Shown here: piece after piece, positions 50,095 through 61,224 of the stretch
Numbering within the stretch: position 1 is the stretch's first letter
How the letters are laid out: every line of letters begins with the position of its first letter
NCBI GenBank assembly: GCA_903845935.1
Contig: CAIMZI010000131.1
Coordinates: 1-64,000 of the forward strand
Source of the DNA: an uncultured beta proteobacterium
GTDB lineage: Bacteria > Pseudomonadota > Gammaproteobacteria > Burkholderiales > Burkholderiaceae_C
DNA: 64,000 nucleotides
Direction: 5' to 3'
Notes under the pieces: model-generated
Database searches by the model: none
Told to the model about the DNA's origin: nothing
The model's input: the letters and a program-made list of their open reading frames with translations, nothing else
Program-made: the position numbers and the translations under genes

Positions 50095-51285
50095 TTACAG
50101 CGCCTTGGCCAGGCGCGCCACGCCCTCTTCGATGCGCGCCACGTCGGCCGTGGCAAAGCTCAGGCGCAAGGTGGACGGATCGGGGTCGGTGGCATAAAAG
50201 GGCGCGCCCGGCACAAAGGCCACGCCCTGGGCGATGGCGCGCTTGGCAAACTCGGCGCCGTCGCCGCACTGGCCACCGGCACCGGTGAGGCGCGCCCAGA
50301 CAAACAGGCCGCCCTGCGGCTGCACAAATTCAATTCCCTCCCCCAACTCACGGCGCAAGGCATTGCCCATGGCCAGGGCGCGCTCGGCATAGACCTGGCG
50401 CACATGGGCCAGGGTGGCGGGCATGCGCCCGGCCTTGAGATATTGCGCCGCCGTTGCCTGGGCAAAGGTGCTGGTATGCGCGTCGCTAAACTGCTTGCAC
50501 ATCGTGGCCCGGGCCAGCAGTTCGGGCGGGGCAATCATCCAGCCCACGCGCAAACCGGGGCTTAACACCTTGCTCAAGGAGCCGCAATGCGCCAGCCAGT
50601 CGCGGCTGCCCGGCACCTGGGGGCTCAAGCCCAGCATGCTGGGCGGCGGCGCCTCGCCAAAGTAGAGGTCGCCATAGGGGTCGTCTTCCACAACCAGGGT
50701 CTGGTACTTTACGGCCAGCTCCAGAATCCGTTTGCGCCGCTCAAGGTTCAACAGTGCGCCGCTCGGGTTGCCGAAGGTGGGGATCAGGTAGACGAACTTG
50801 GGCCGGTGCTCGGCAATCAGCTGCTCCAGCTTGTCGGTGTCCACGCCATCCTCGTCCGCAGGCGCGCTGATGAGTTGTGCGCCATACAGGCGAAAGCACT
50901 GTATGGTGGCCAGAAAAGTGGGGCCCTCCACAATCACCTTGTCGCCGGGGCTGATCAGGGTCTTGCCCAGCAGGTCCAGCGCCTGTTGGCTGCCGGTGGT
51001 GACGATCAGCTGCTCGGGCGCCACATCCAGCGCGCCTTTGCTGTGCATGAAGGATGCGAGCTGTTCGCGCAGCGGTTGGTAGCCCTCGGTGGCGCCGTAT
51101 TGCAGGGCCGCGCCCGGCTCTTCGGTCAGGGCCTGGTTGACGGCTTCGCGTATACCCTCCACGTCGAACATGGCGCTGTCTGGAAATCCTCCGGCGAAAC
51201 TGATGATGCCTGGTTTTCCCAGCAGCTTGAAAAGCTCCCGAATGGCGGAGGTTTCTACATGATTGAGGCGGTCGGCAAATTGCAT
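50095..51285 (-). CDS. PLP-dependent aminotransferase (MocR/LysN-type, class I/II)
   Basis: 396 aa; IISFAGGFPDSAMF, VTTGSQQALDLLGKTL, SLSKVLSPGLRVGWM. Confidence 0.93.
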   Translation of the reverse strand: MQFADRLNHVETSAIRELFKLLGKPGIISFAGGFPDSAMFDVEGIREAVNQALTEEPGAALQYGATEGYQPLREQLASFMHSKGALDVAPEQLIVTTGSQQALDLLGKTLISPGDKVIVEGPTFLATIQCFRLYGAQLISAPADEDGVDTDKLEQLIAEHRPKFVYLIPTFGNPSGALLNLERRKRILELAVKYQTLVVEDDPYGDLYFGEAPPPSMLGLSPQVPGSRDWLAHCGSLSKVLSPGLRVGWMIAPPELLARATMCKQFSDAHTSTFAQATAAQYLKAGRMPATLAHVRQVYAERALAMGNALRRELGEGIEFVQPQGGLFVWARLTGAGGQCGDGAEFAKRAIAQGVAFVPGAPFYATDPDPSTLRLSFATADVARIEEGVARLAKAL

Positions 51286-51385
51286 GGCGTGCGGCGAAAT
51301 AGTTGCGAATGGATGAAAGGTGGATTGTGCTTCGAAACTTGCGCGCCCCGTGCGCGGCAGGCCGAAACTTTGTTAAGGTGCGCGC

Positions 51386-52027
51386 ATGAACAGAGCCCAG
51401 ATCGAAACCTTCTTCGCCACCCTCAAAGCGGCCAACCCGCATCCGCAAACCGAGCTGGAGTTTGCCTCGGTGTTCGAGCTGCTGGTGGCCGTGCTGCTAT
51501 CGGCCCAGGCTACCGACGTGGGCGTCAACAAGGCCACGCGCAAGCTGTTTGTGGTGGCCAACACACCGCAAAAAATCCTGGACCTGGGACTTGTTGGCCT
51601 GGAGGCGCACATCAAGACCATTGGCCTGTACCACAGCAAGGCCAGGCACTTGATGGAGACCTGCCGCATGCTGGTGGACCAGTTTGACGCAGCGGTGCCG
51701 CGCACCCGCGAGGAACTGGAGTCGCTTCCCGGTGTGGGCCGCAAGACCGCCAATGTGGTGCTCAACGTGGCCTTTGGCGAACCCACCATGGCGGTGGACA
51801 CGCATCTGTTCCGCCTGGGCAACCGCACCGGTCTGGCGCCCGGCAAGACGCCGCGCGAGGTGGAGGACAGGCTGCTAAAACGCATCCCGGGCGCCTACCT
51901 GGTCGACGCCCACCACTGGCTGATCCTGCACGGCCGCTACATCTGCCAGGCGCGCAAGCCACTATGCTGGCAATGCGCGGTCAGCGCGGTATGCGACTTC
52001 AAGCCCAAGACGCCCGCACCGACCTGA
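51386..52027 (+). CDS. nth: Endonuclease III
   Basis: 213 aa; HhH LPGVGRKTANVVLNVAFG, VDTHLFRLGNRTG, C-terminal Cys cluster CQARKPLCWQCAVSAVC (4Fe-4S). Confidence 0.97.
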   Translation: MNRAQIETFFATLKAANPHPQTELEFASVFELLVAVLLSAQATDVGVNKATRKLFVVANTPQKILDLGLVGLEAHIKTIGLYHSKARHLMETCRMLVDQFDAAVPRTREELESLPGVGRKTANVVLNVAFGEPTMAVDTHLFRLGNRTGLAPGKTPREVEDRLLKRIPGAYLVDAHHWLILHGRYICQARKPLCWQCAVSAVCDFKPKTPAPT

Positions 52028-52216
52028 GTTTTGCGCTGCAAGCACCTTAAATTTGACAGAAATAATAAAAGCCGATAACGTACACTGACAGGAACAATTG
52101 AGATAAACACAGGGGGGGTTGGATGCCAATGGCACAACCGATTTGCGAAAGATTGCGCGATACAGCGCAACAAATGCGTGGACTTCTTCGCATACAACAC
52201 CAGGCAAGGTCCGGCC

Positions 52217-53343
52217 ATGAGTTTCAAGCAGCGCTTTTTATTGTTTGGTGCGGTCTATGCGTTTGCCTGGTTAGGCTCCTGGTACTCCGCAAGGCTATTG
52301 GAAACCATAGGCGGCGTCAGCCTCTGGTATTTGCCAGGTGGCCTGCGGTCTTTTTGTATTTTTGCATTCGGCTGGGTCGGCTTCTCGCTTGAGGTCCTTA
52401 CTCTTCTGTTGCTGTTGTTGCTGCAGTTGACGCTTGCACCGGCGGTCCACACGCCCGTGCTTGAACATGTCTTAGGCGGCGCATACAACTTGCTGGCATT
52501 TCCAATTAGCTACGCAGCTGTCATTATTCCGCTGCGTCGCAAACTGGGTCCATCGTTGGACTTTGCCCGGCCAGCACATAGCGCCTTGTTTATTGCTTCG
52601 GCCCTGTTTGCCAGTGCGCTGGCTGCCATGTCAGGCAGCATCTACCTGGTGTTCATGGGCGTCATCAAGTCAGGTCAGTGGATGGCGGTATTCATGAATT
52701 GGTTGACCGGTGACAGCCAGTGGCCAACGCGTCCCATGACCTACTATGGGAAACCGATCGCCAAGGGCGGCTTCATGTCAGCGAAATTGCCGAAAAAATT
52801 CACTCCGCTTCGGCTGCCTCCTGGCGCTCCCGGCTGGAGCCTGTGCTGCAGCCCCGCCTGCTGCAGCTCGCAGCGGCAAGCGCACCGGGCCAGGCCTTCA
52901 GTGGCATGGAGCTGGCACTGCACGGCGACGGCGAGGCGCCACGGTGGATCAGCATCAGCGGCATTCCCCTGTAGGACGAGGTCGGCGCCTGTGCAGGCTA
53001 CCGGGGAACGGCAACCGATATCAGTGATCGCGTACGGACCAACAGCTTGCTCGAAGGCTATAACCAAAGGCTGATTGAGGAGGTTGCTCAGCGCACCTCC
53101 GAACTGCATCAAAAGAACGTCGAGCTGAGCTTCAAGGAGCAGCATTTGCGCGTGCTGCTGGCTGCCGCACCGGTTGGCATGCTCGAACTCGACGAAAGCG
53201 ACCGCTGCCTGTACATCAATGCCAATGGCAGCGCACTCACCGCATGCTCGGTGGAGCAGGCCATGGGGCGGCACATGCTTGACTTTGTGCATCTGGACGA
53301 CAGGGACAAGCTGCAACAAATTTGGCCTGACCATTTGGACTGA
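52217..53343 (+). pseudogene. Decayed MASE1/PAS sensor protein gene
   Basis: MASE1-like TM region in frame 2 (MSFKQRFLLFG...LPGGLRSFCIFAFG) continues in frame 1 as NASHDLLWETDRQGRLHVSEIA; TAG after SGIPL interrupts the PAC motif DEVGACAGYRGTATDISDRV; ends after a second PAS with no output domain. Confidence 0.8.
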
Positions 53344-53360
53344 ATTTTGCGGTGGGATAT

Positions 53361-54901
53361 TCAGCTCAATAGGGCCTGCAAGGCACCCGGCTCAAAATTC
53401 TTTTCTATGAAATCTGCCAGCCCGTCAAACACGCTATCCAGTGTCGGTACAGCCTCACCCAAGCGCGCACCAAACAGGGCTTGCAGGGCCGCGGGATCTT
53501 CAAACAGGCCGTGCAGATACAGGCCCAGCACATTGCCGTCCGGGTTTTGCCAACCCAGGCCGTCAGCCATCACCTCGCGCGCCACATCGCCCGCGGCTTG
53601 CATAGCGGCGTGTTGCTGGGTCTGGCCGTGGTGGATTTCGTAGCCTTCCACCTCGACACCGGCCAAGGCGGACCAGGGGTTGGCGCCCGCCACCATCTGC
53701 GCGGCAAAGCGAGCGTTCGTGTGGCGCACGGTCTTGTCGGCCTCGAATACGGTGACCAGGGGCAGCAGGCCCAGGCCGCGCGCATTGCCATCCACGCCGT
53801 GCGGGTCCATCAGCGCCTCGCCCAGCATCTGCAGGCCGCCGCAAATGCCCAGCACGGCACCGCCTGCCTGTGCATGGTGCACCACGGCGGCATCCAGGCC
53901 CTGGCTGCGCAGCCACTCCAGGTCGCCGCTGGTGTTCTTGGAGCCGGGCAGGATGATCCAGTCTGTCTGCTTCAAGGCATTGATTTCGCTCGGGCTGCGC
54001 ACCCACTGCAGGCGCACGCCGGGCACGTTTTTGAGCGGCTGGAATTCGTCCAGGTTGCTGATGCGCGGGTAGGCGACGATGCAGACTTGCGTGAGCGGCG
54101 CTGGGCCGCCCCCACGCGAAACAGCCCCCTCGGGGGGCAGCGCGCACACGCCAGTGCCGAGCGTGGGGGTCATATCAAAGACACCGTCTTCCTCCGGCAG
54201 GCCGTGCTGCCACCACATAGGCAGCGTGGCCACGGTAGGGATACCGGTCAGGTCCTGCAGCATTTGCGGCGCCGGAGCCAACAGGCTGGCGTCGCCGCGG
54301 AACTTATTCAAAACAAAGCCCTTGATCAGCGTCCTTTCGTTTTCCGGCAGCAAGGCCCAGGTTCCGTACAAGTGGGCAAAGGCGCCGCCCCGATCGATAT
54401 CGGTCACCAGCAGGCAGGCCGCGTTGCAGTGCAGCGCCACGCGCATATTGACGATGTCGCTGCTGGAGAGGTTGATCTCGGCCGGTGAGCCCGCGCCCTC
54501 TATCACCACCAGGTCGTACTCGGCGCGCAAATCGTCCAGGGCCTGGACAATCACCGGCCAGACATGGTCGCTGCGCTCGCGCCAGTCCATGTTGGAAAGC
54601 GCCTCGCTCACCTGGCCCATGAGCACCACCTGGCTGTGCGTGTCGTGCTCGGGTTTGAGCAGCAGCGGATTGATGCGCACGTCGGGCACGGCGCGGGCCG
54701 CCAGCGCCTGAAAATACTGGGCACTTCCAATCTCGCCTTGGCCGTTTTCACTGGCCACCACTCTTGCGTTGTTGCTCATGTTCTGCGCCTTGAAGGGCGC
54801 CACCTTCAGGCCCTGGTGCTGGTAGTAGCGGCACAGTGCGGTGGTGAGCCAGCTTTTGCCGGCGCCGCTGGTGGTGCCCAGCACCATGATGCATTTTGCT
54901 G

Positions 54902-54905
<4 letters not shown>
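53361..54905 (-). CDS. cobQ: Cobyric acid synthase
   Basis: Start placed at [91 protein letters not shown]. Confidence 0.96.
54098..54152. repeat. REP-like palindromic element inside cobQ
   Basis: GGCGCTGGGCCGCCCCCACGCGAAACAGCCCCCTCGGGGGGCAGCGCGC; palindrome core CAGCCCCCTCGGGGGGCAG; translated as the atypical CobQ segment [17 protein letters not shown]. Confidence 0.6.
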
Positions 54906-55713
<808 letters not shown>

Positions 55714-55717
<4 letters not shown>

Positions 55718-56787
55718 GTCCGCAGCCCTCCCAGACTGCCACTGCCACGGTGCATCAGCCACAGCAAATAGAGGCCGCCCAATACCGCAGTCAGCACGCC
55801 CACGGGCAGCTCCTGCGGTGCAATCAGCCAGCGCGCCAGCAGATCGGCACCGCCCAGCAGCACCGCACCCATGGCGCTGGACAGCCACATCAGCTGGCGG
55901 TGCGGCACCCTTGCCATGGCGCGCACCAGGTGCGGTGCGGCCAGGCCGACAAAAGCGATCAAGCCGGTTTGCGCCACCGCAGTTCCGGTGGCCAGAGCCA
56001 GAACCGCCACCAGGGCGGCGCGCAGCGGGCCTATGGGCAGGCCAAGGCTTTGCGCCGTGGCCTCACCCAGGCTCAGGCCATCCAACACGCGTGCCAGTGT
56101 CCAGGCCGCCAGCGCGCAGAGCAGCCAGACCACAGCCATCAGCAGACAGGAGGTCCAACCGATAAAGCTGGTGGAGCCGAGCAAAAACGACTGCATGGCC
56201 TGGAGCGAATCGGGCGAAAACAGCAGCACCAGCGAGGTCACCGCGCCCACCACCACGCCGACAATGACGCCGGCCAGCAACAGACGCAGCGTGTGCTGCA
56301 CGCCGCGTGCCAAAGACAGAGTCAGCATCACAGCCAGCACCGCACCGGCAAAGGCGGCGCCGGTCAGGCCCAGGCGCACCCAGACGCTGCTTGAAAACAC
56401 GCTGGCTGCCACGCTGGCCTCGCTCACCACGCTGGAGCCCAGCATGCCCGCGCTGCCCATGCTGGCCAGCGCCAGCGCCACACCGAGCGATGCACCGGAG
56501 GCGCTGCCGAGCAAATAGGGGTCAGCCAAGGGGTTGCGAAACAGTCCCTGCGCCAGCGCACCGGCCAGGCCTAACAAGGCCCCGGCGGCCAGGGCGCCCA
56601 GGGTGCGCGGCAAACGAATGTCCCAGACAATTTGCTGCGCCATGGCCCGCTCGGCATTGGGTGGGCCCAGCAAGGCGCCCACGGTGTTCTCAAAGCCCGC
56701 ACTGCCTATGCACAGGCCCAGCACCACCACGGCGGCGCAGACCAGCGCGGCCCATGCCAGCAAGCCGCCGGTACGGGTGACGTTCAT
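55714..56787 (-). CDS. FecCD-family ABC permease (BtuC-like)
   Basis: Start placed at MNVTRTGGLLAWAALVCAAVVVLGL; IRLPRTLGALAAGALLGLAGALAQGLFRNPLADPYLLGSASGASLG, VGLAAPHLVRAMARVPHRQLMWLSSAMGA. Confidence 0.95.
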
Positions 56788-57680
56788 TGCGGGAAGCCCT
56801 TGGCCCTGGGTGCCTGGTCGCTCATGCACTGCGCCATGATGCGTGCGGCCACGGCCAGGCGCGGCCCCGGGCGCACCAGCACATCGGACTGCGTCGGCGT
56901 GAACACGCAGACGTGGTGCTCGCGGATGGCGCGGATACGGCTCCAACCGGGGCGCTGCTCCATGCCCTCCAGATTCGACTCACCGACCAGAATCAGGTCC
57001 GGGTTCTCGCGCACCACCAGTTCCGGGTTGATCTGGGGAAAGGGGCCGAGCCTGGCCGGCAGAATATTCTTTACGCCCAGGCGCGTCAGCGTCTCACCAA
57101 TAAACGAGGCCTCGCCCGCGCCAAAAGGGCCGCGGTTGACCTCGAAGTAGACGCGGGTGCCGCGCACGCTTACCGGCAGAGACCGCGCGGCAACCTCCAC
57201 TCCGGCATCAATTTCGCGCCACAGCTTTTGCCCGTCCGCAATCTCCAGCAACTGCGACAGTTTGGCAATCGCGCGCTGCACATCGGCGTGGGTCTTGGGC
57301 TCCAGCGCAAACACCGGAATGCCCAAGGACAGCAACCGGGTGGCTGAGCGTGACGAGAGCGCCGCCAGCACCAGGTCCGGGTGCAGGGCGACTATGGCCT
57401 CGATATTCGGGTCCAGGCCACCGCCCACTTGCGGCAACTTCTTCACAGACTCGGGAAAGTTGGAATAACGGTCCACTCCGACCAAGCGCTGGCATTGACC
57501 CAGCGCGCAAACCGTCTCGGTCAGCGCGGGCAGCAAGCTGACGATGCGCTGCGGCGCCTTCGGCAATGTCAACGTCACGCCCTGGTCATCGGTGACCTGC
57601 AGGGCCTGGACCGTCGTTGCCCCGGTGCATAAGGCGAGCGCGGCACAGGCTGCCAGCCGGAACAGAGAGCGCTGCCTCAT
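56784..57680 (-). CDS. Cobalamin ABC transporter substrate-binding protein (BtuF-like)
   Basis: Start placed at MRQRSLFRLAACAALALCTGATTVQA signal peptide; QRIVSLLPALTETVCALGQCQRLVGVDRYSNFP, LHPDLVLAALSS. Confidence 0.92.
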   Translation of the reverse strand: MRQRSLFRLAACAALALCTGATTVQALQVTDDQGVTLTLPKAPQRIVSLLPALTETVCALGQCQRLVGVDRYSNFPESVKKLPQVGGGLDPNIEAIVALHPDLVLAALSSRSATRLLSLGIPVFALEPKTHADVQRAIAKLSQLLEIADGQKLWREIDAGVEVAARSLPVSVRGTRVYFEVNRGPFGAGEASFIGETLTRLGVKNILPARLGPFPQINPELVVRENPDLILVGESNLEGMEQRPGWSRIRAIREHHVCVFTPTQSDVLVRPGPRLAVAARIMAQCMSDQAPRAKGFPQ

Positions 57681-58507
57681 GATGCGGCTCGCTGCTGCAT
57701 GTCGTGTTCCATCCACTGAAGGATGTATCCATGCAGTTTGCGCACTCCATCGGTCAGCGCGGCCGGGCCGGGCTGCAGGATGTCGGGCGACTTGATTTCA
57801 AACAGCTGCTGATTTTTGACCGCGGCGACATCACTCCAACCCGCACGTGCCGCCACGTTTTCGGGCCTGAACTTCTTGCCGCACCAGGAACCAAAAATAA
57901 TGTCTGGATTGCGCCGGACGATCTCGGCGCTGTCGGCAATGATGCGGTTCTTGCCCAGCGACTCCAGCGACAACTCGGCAAAGCAGTCGTCGCCACCGGC
58001 CACACCGATCAGCTCGGACACCCAGCGGATGGCGCTGATGTGCGGCACATCCCACTCCTCAAAAAACACCTTGGGTCGGCGCGCACCGGCGGCCACGCGC
58101 GCCGCCACTGCCGCCTGCATGGCGTCCAACTCGGCCTGCATGGCAGCGATTCGCTGCAGACCCCGCTCGGCCTCACCGACCATGGCGGCCACCTGGAACA
58201 GCATGGAAAAAATCTCGGCCACGCTGCGCTGATTGAAGATGGTGACCTGCACGCCGTGACGAATCAGGGCCGCCGCGATGTCCGCCTGCAGGTCCGAAAA
58301 GCCCAGCACGCAGTCTGGCCTGAGTTCCAGGATCTTGTCGATCTTGGCGCTGAGAAAGGCGCTGACCTTGGGCTTTTCCTCGCGCGCCCGACGCGGGCGC
58401 ACCGTGTAGCCGGAGATGCCCACGATGCGCCGCTCCTGCCCCAACAGGTACAACCATTCGGTGGTTTCCTCGGTAAGGCAAACAATGCGCTGGGGGCCGT
58501 AGTCCAT
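57677..58507 (-). CDS. Second BtuF-like/periplasmic-binding-fold protein without evident signal peptide
   Basis: 276 aa; MDYGPQRIVCLTEETTEWLYLLGQERRIVGISGYTVRP, LRPDCVLGFSDLQADIAAALIRHGVQVTIF. Confidence 0.85.
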   Translation of the reverse strand: MDYGPQRIVCLTEETTEWLYLLGQERRIVGISGYTVRPRRAREEKPKVSAFLSAKIDKILELRPDCVLGFSDLQADIAAALIRHGVQVTIFNQRSVAEIFSMLFQVAAMVGEAERGLQRIAAMQAELDAMQAAVAARVAAGARRPKVFFEEWDVPHISAIRWVSELIGVAGGDDCFAELSLESLGKNRIIADSAEIVRRNPDIIFGSWCGKKFRPENVAARAGWSDVAAVKNQQLFEIKSPDILQPGPAALTDGVRKLHGYILQWMEHDMQQRAAS

Positions 58508-58517
58508 TGCGTACCAA

Positions 58518-60635
58518 TCAGAATTGATAGGTCATTGACAGTTGCACCGAACGTGGATCGGCGGGGTAGTAGTAGTAGCTGCTCATACCACCTCCACCGG
58601 GGGTCGACACAAAGCCATAACCGCCGTAAGGCGCATAGCTCACATTCGCTATGTTTTTCACCGTCAGCTTGGTTTCGAGCTTGCCATAGGAGCGCGCCCA
58701 AAATACATCGGCCGTGGTGTAAGCCGGCATTTGCGCCAGCGTTGGCTGCGTGCTTGGTGATGCGTCGTAATTTTGCTTGGACACGTGCGTCAGTTGCACG
58801 CCGACCCTGGAGCCTTCGGCCAGGTCCTGTATCCAGCCCGCGTTGTAAATCGCCGTTGGAACCATGCCCAAGGTTTGGCCCCCATATTTCCCCGTTGCGT
58901 ACTCGGCTTTCTGCCAGCGGGCGCCTAGGCTTACATGGCTCTTGTCCAGTACCTGCGTGGTCCAGTTGAAGGCCAAACTGGCTCGGTCAATGTTATCCGC
59001 CAGGTTGCGGTTCTTGCCTACCGCCGGGTCGAAACGAATTTCATCCTGTGTTACCGACTGCCCCAACACCGCACCGAACTGTTGGCGCGAGTGTTTGAGG
59101 TCATAACCCAACTCGTAGGCCTTGGTGGTTTGGGGACGCAACTCGCCAGAGAAGACGCGGTTGTACGTCACCGGGTCAAGCCCCCAATACTCGTCGGTAT
59201 TGGCAAAGCGGTAAGACTGGTTGACGCGTAGGTAAGTGCGACTGGTGTCATTTAGCTTGAAGTTCAAGCCTGCTTCATGGGCATTGGCCGCCAAGGTTCC
59301 GGAAGCCGTTTGGGGATAGCCGACCGACGTGTTCAGATCGTAGCTGTCAAAGCTTTGCAGTTGCCTGCGGGCGCCTGCGCTGAACTCCACGCTCTGGTTC
59401 AACGGCACACGGGCAATCAGGTAAGCCGAATGGTTGAGCAGCTGGACCGATTGCCGGTCACTCAGCAGGTTGCCCTCAAAGCCGTTACCCTGGCTAGCCA
59501 GAATCAATTGCTGTGCATTGGTGCCGTAGCCATCGCTCCCATTTTGATTGGATTGCGAGAAATCGTAGCCATAGACCAGCGCTGTCCCGTTGGAAAATTC
59601 GGTACGAAATTTGGGCGAAAAACTGACATCGTGACCATCCGATTTGAGCCCATCGGTGCCTGGGTAAGGGTAGGCGCCAGCCAAGGAATCGGCGGTATCG
59701 TAATAAGGCCGACCAAGATTGCTGCTCTTCTTTCCCACGAACACATCAACATCCAGGGTGGTTTGCTCGGTCAGATTAGCCAGGCCACCTAAGCGCAGAC
59801 CTTGCTGATCCACCTTGCTCTCAGACCCGACATTGTTGAACTTTGCCGCCCGCAGGTCACCTTCTCCCACTTGGCCCAATACGCCACCCGAGAGTCCGTT
59901 GGTGCTTTGCGAAAGTATTACTTCAGCAAACAAGGATCCCATGGCTCCCAGATTTTTCTTTATCTTTGCCGAAGCACTCTGGCCGTCAATCTTGGAGTTT
60001 TCGCGCCAGCCATCGGAGTGATCGGCTCCAGCGTTCAGGCTGAACGATAAGTCATCAATCTGCCTATCGAGATTGAAGCTCAGCTGCGTGGTTCCAAAGG
60101 AGCCGACGCGGACTCCGGCTTGGGAGCGGTCTGCCTTTTTCCCATCCGTAGTGATGTAGATCACGCCGCCCGAGGCACCGGCACCAAACTGAACAGCTGC
60201 GCCACCCGAAGCAACTTCTATGCGCTCAATGGAATTCAGGGGAACCGCAGACCAATCAATCTCCGATGAATCAATCGGATTCAAACGACGACCATCGACA
60301 AGAACCAGGGTGTTTTGTGTCGCAGTGACACCAAACCCGCCCAAATCAACCGAGGAATTCAAGCCTAGTTGCCCACCCACTACATTTCGGACATTGCCGC
60401 CGCCCAGCATGCGCAGAACATCCGGAACGGACATCGCTGCGGAGTTCGCAATCTCCGCTTTGCCAATCACCTGGACCGACACGGGTACGTCGAGCTTGGA
60501 CTCCGTAAACCGAGAGGCGACCACCACCACCTCGCCCAAAGTGCCTTTGACATCGGTTTGACCATAGGCCGAAAAAACACCGCACAAAGCGACAGAAAGC
60601 ACGCTCAGACGCGCACGAGAAAAACTAGATTTCAT
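58518..60635 (-). CDS. TonB-dependent receptor (BtuB-like)
   Basis: Start placed at MKSSFSRARLSVLSVALCGVFSAYG; plug domain VQVIGKAEIANSAAMSVPDVLRML, SIERIEVASGGAAVQFGAGASGGVIYI, C-terminal LSMTYQF; preceded by cobalamin riboswitch. Confidence 0.94.
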   Translation of the reverse strand: MKSSFSRARLSVLSVALCGVFSAYGQTDVKGTLGEVVVVASRFTESKLDVPVSVQVIGKAEIANSAAMSVPDVLRMLGGGNVRNVVGGQLGLNSSVDLGGFGVTATQNTLVLVDGRRLNPIDSSEIDWSAVPLNSIERIEVASGGAAVQFGAGASGGVIYITTDGKKADRSQAGVRVGSFGTTQLSFNLDRQIDDLSFSLNAGADHSDGWRENSKIDGQSASAKIKKNLGAMGSLFAEVILSQSTNGLSGGVLGQVGEGDLRAAKFNNVGSESKVDQQGLRLGGLANLTEQTTLDVDVFVGKKSSNLGRPYYDTADSLAGAYPYPGTDGLKSDGHDVSFSPKFRTEFSNGTALVYGYDFSQSNQNGSDGYGTNAQQLILASQGNGFEGNLLSDRQSVQLLNHSAYLIARVPLNQSVEFSAGARRQLQSFDSYDLNTSVGYPQTASGTLAANAHEAGLNFKLNDTSRTYLRVNQSYRFANTDEYWGLDPVTYNRVFSGELRPQTTKAYELGYDLKHSRQQFGAVLGQSVTQDEIRFDPAVGKNRNLADNIDRASLAFNWTTQVLDKSHVSLGARWQKAEYATGKYGGQTLGMVPTAIYNAGWIQDLAEGSRVGVQLTHVSKQNYDASPSTQPTLAQMPAYTTADVFWARSYGKLETKLTVKNIANVSYAPYGGYGFVSTPGGGGMSSYYYYPADPRSVQLSMTYQF

Positions 60636-60715
60636 GGAAGAACAACCCGACAAAAGTACCCTCGCCGTCTTCCCCGACAGCGCTTGGGCGTTAAGGCCGC
60701 ACTCGCGTGCAGCCA

Positions 60716-60930
60716 CCTTGTTGGCCGGTATCCGGGCTGGTGGATGCAACCTCCATCGCCTTCCCGGAACGCATGTTCAAGCGTTCCAGTGGCTGTGATG
60801 AAAGCGGCGTCTTGCGACGCGTCCACTTACCGTTGCGGGGGCAGCGCAGGTTAGGCAGATCTGTACAGACCCTACCCTCCTGCTTCCCGTTGAACTGCAG
60901 CGTGTGAACCACGCCGCGAGCACCAACACC
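60716..60930 (-). promoter_or_regulatory. Cobalamin riboswitch
   Basis: Minus strand reads GGTGCTCG...AACGGGAAGCAGG...GCTGCCCCCGCAACGGTAAGTGG...TCACAGCCACTGGAACG (B12 box)...CGGGAAGGCG...AGCCCGGATACCGGCC, directly upstream of the TonB receptor. Confidence 0.95.
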
Positions 60931-60978
60931 TAGATTTTAACCCGAGGCTTTGCCGCGAAACCCTACAATGCGACATCT

Positions 60979-61224
60979 ATGGTGAACAACGTGACAGCCA
61001 TGCCGAACCCATCCCAAATGAACCAGATTGCCGAACGTGTGCAGCGCCTGTTGCTGCGCTATGCCGAGCTGCGCCGCACCAACGCTCTGCTGTCCAAGCA
61101 GTTGGGGCTGTTGGCGCTAGAGCGCGATTCGCTGAAGTCGCGCCTGAGTGCAGCACGGTCCCGGGTCGACGCCCTGTTGGAACGTTTGCCCGAAAACAAG
61201 CCGGCGCAGAAGGACGTGCAATGA
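60979..61224 (+). CDS. Small coiled-coil protein upstream of zapA (TIGR02449-like)
   Basis: 81 aa; IAERVQRLLLRYAELRRTNALLSKQLGLLALERDSLKSRLSAARSRVDALLERLP; overlaps zapA start. Confidence 0.8.
   Translation: MVNNVTAMPNPSQMNQIAERVQRLLLRYAELRRTNALLSKQLGLLALERDSLKSRLSAARSRVDALLERLPENKPAQKDVQ

Noticed and set aside
52400-52440. CTG/TTG-rich tract (LLLLLLLQL) as a microsatellite-like phase-variation site
   Set aside because: Irregular leucine codons of a transmembrane segment, not a clean short tandem repeat, and inside a pseudogene
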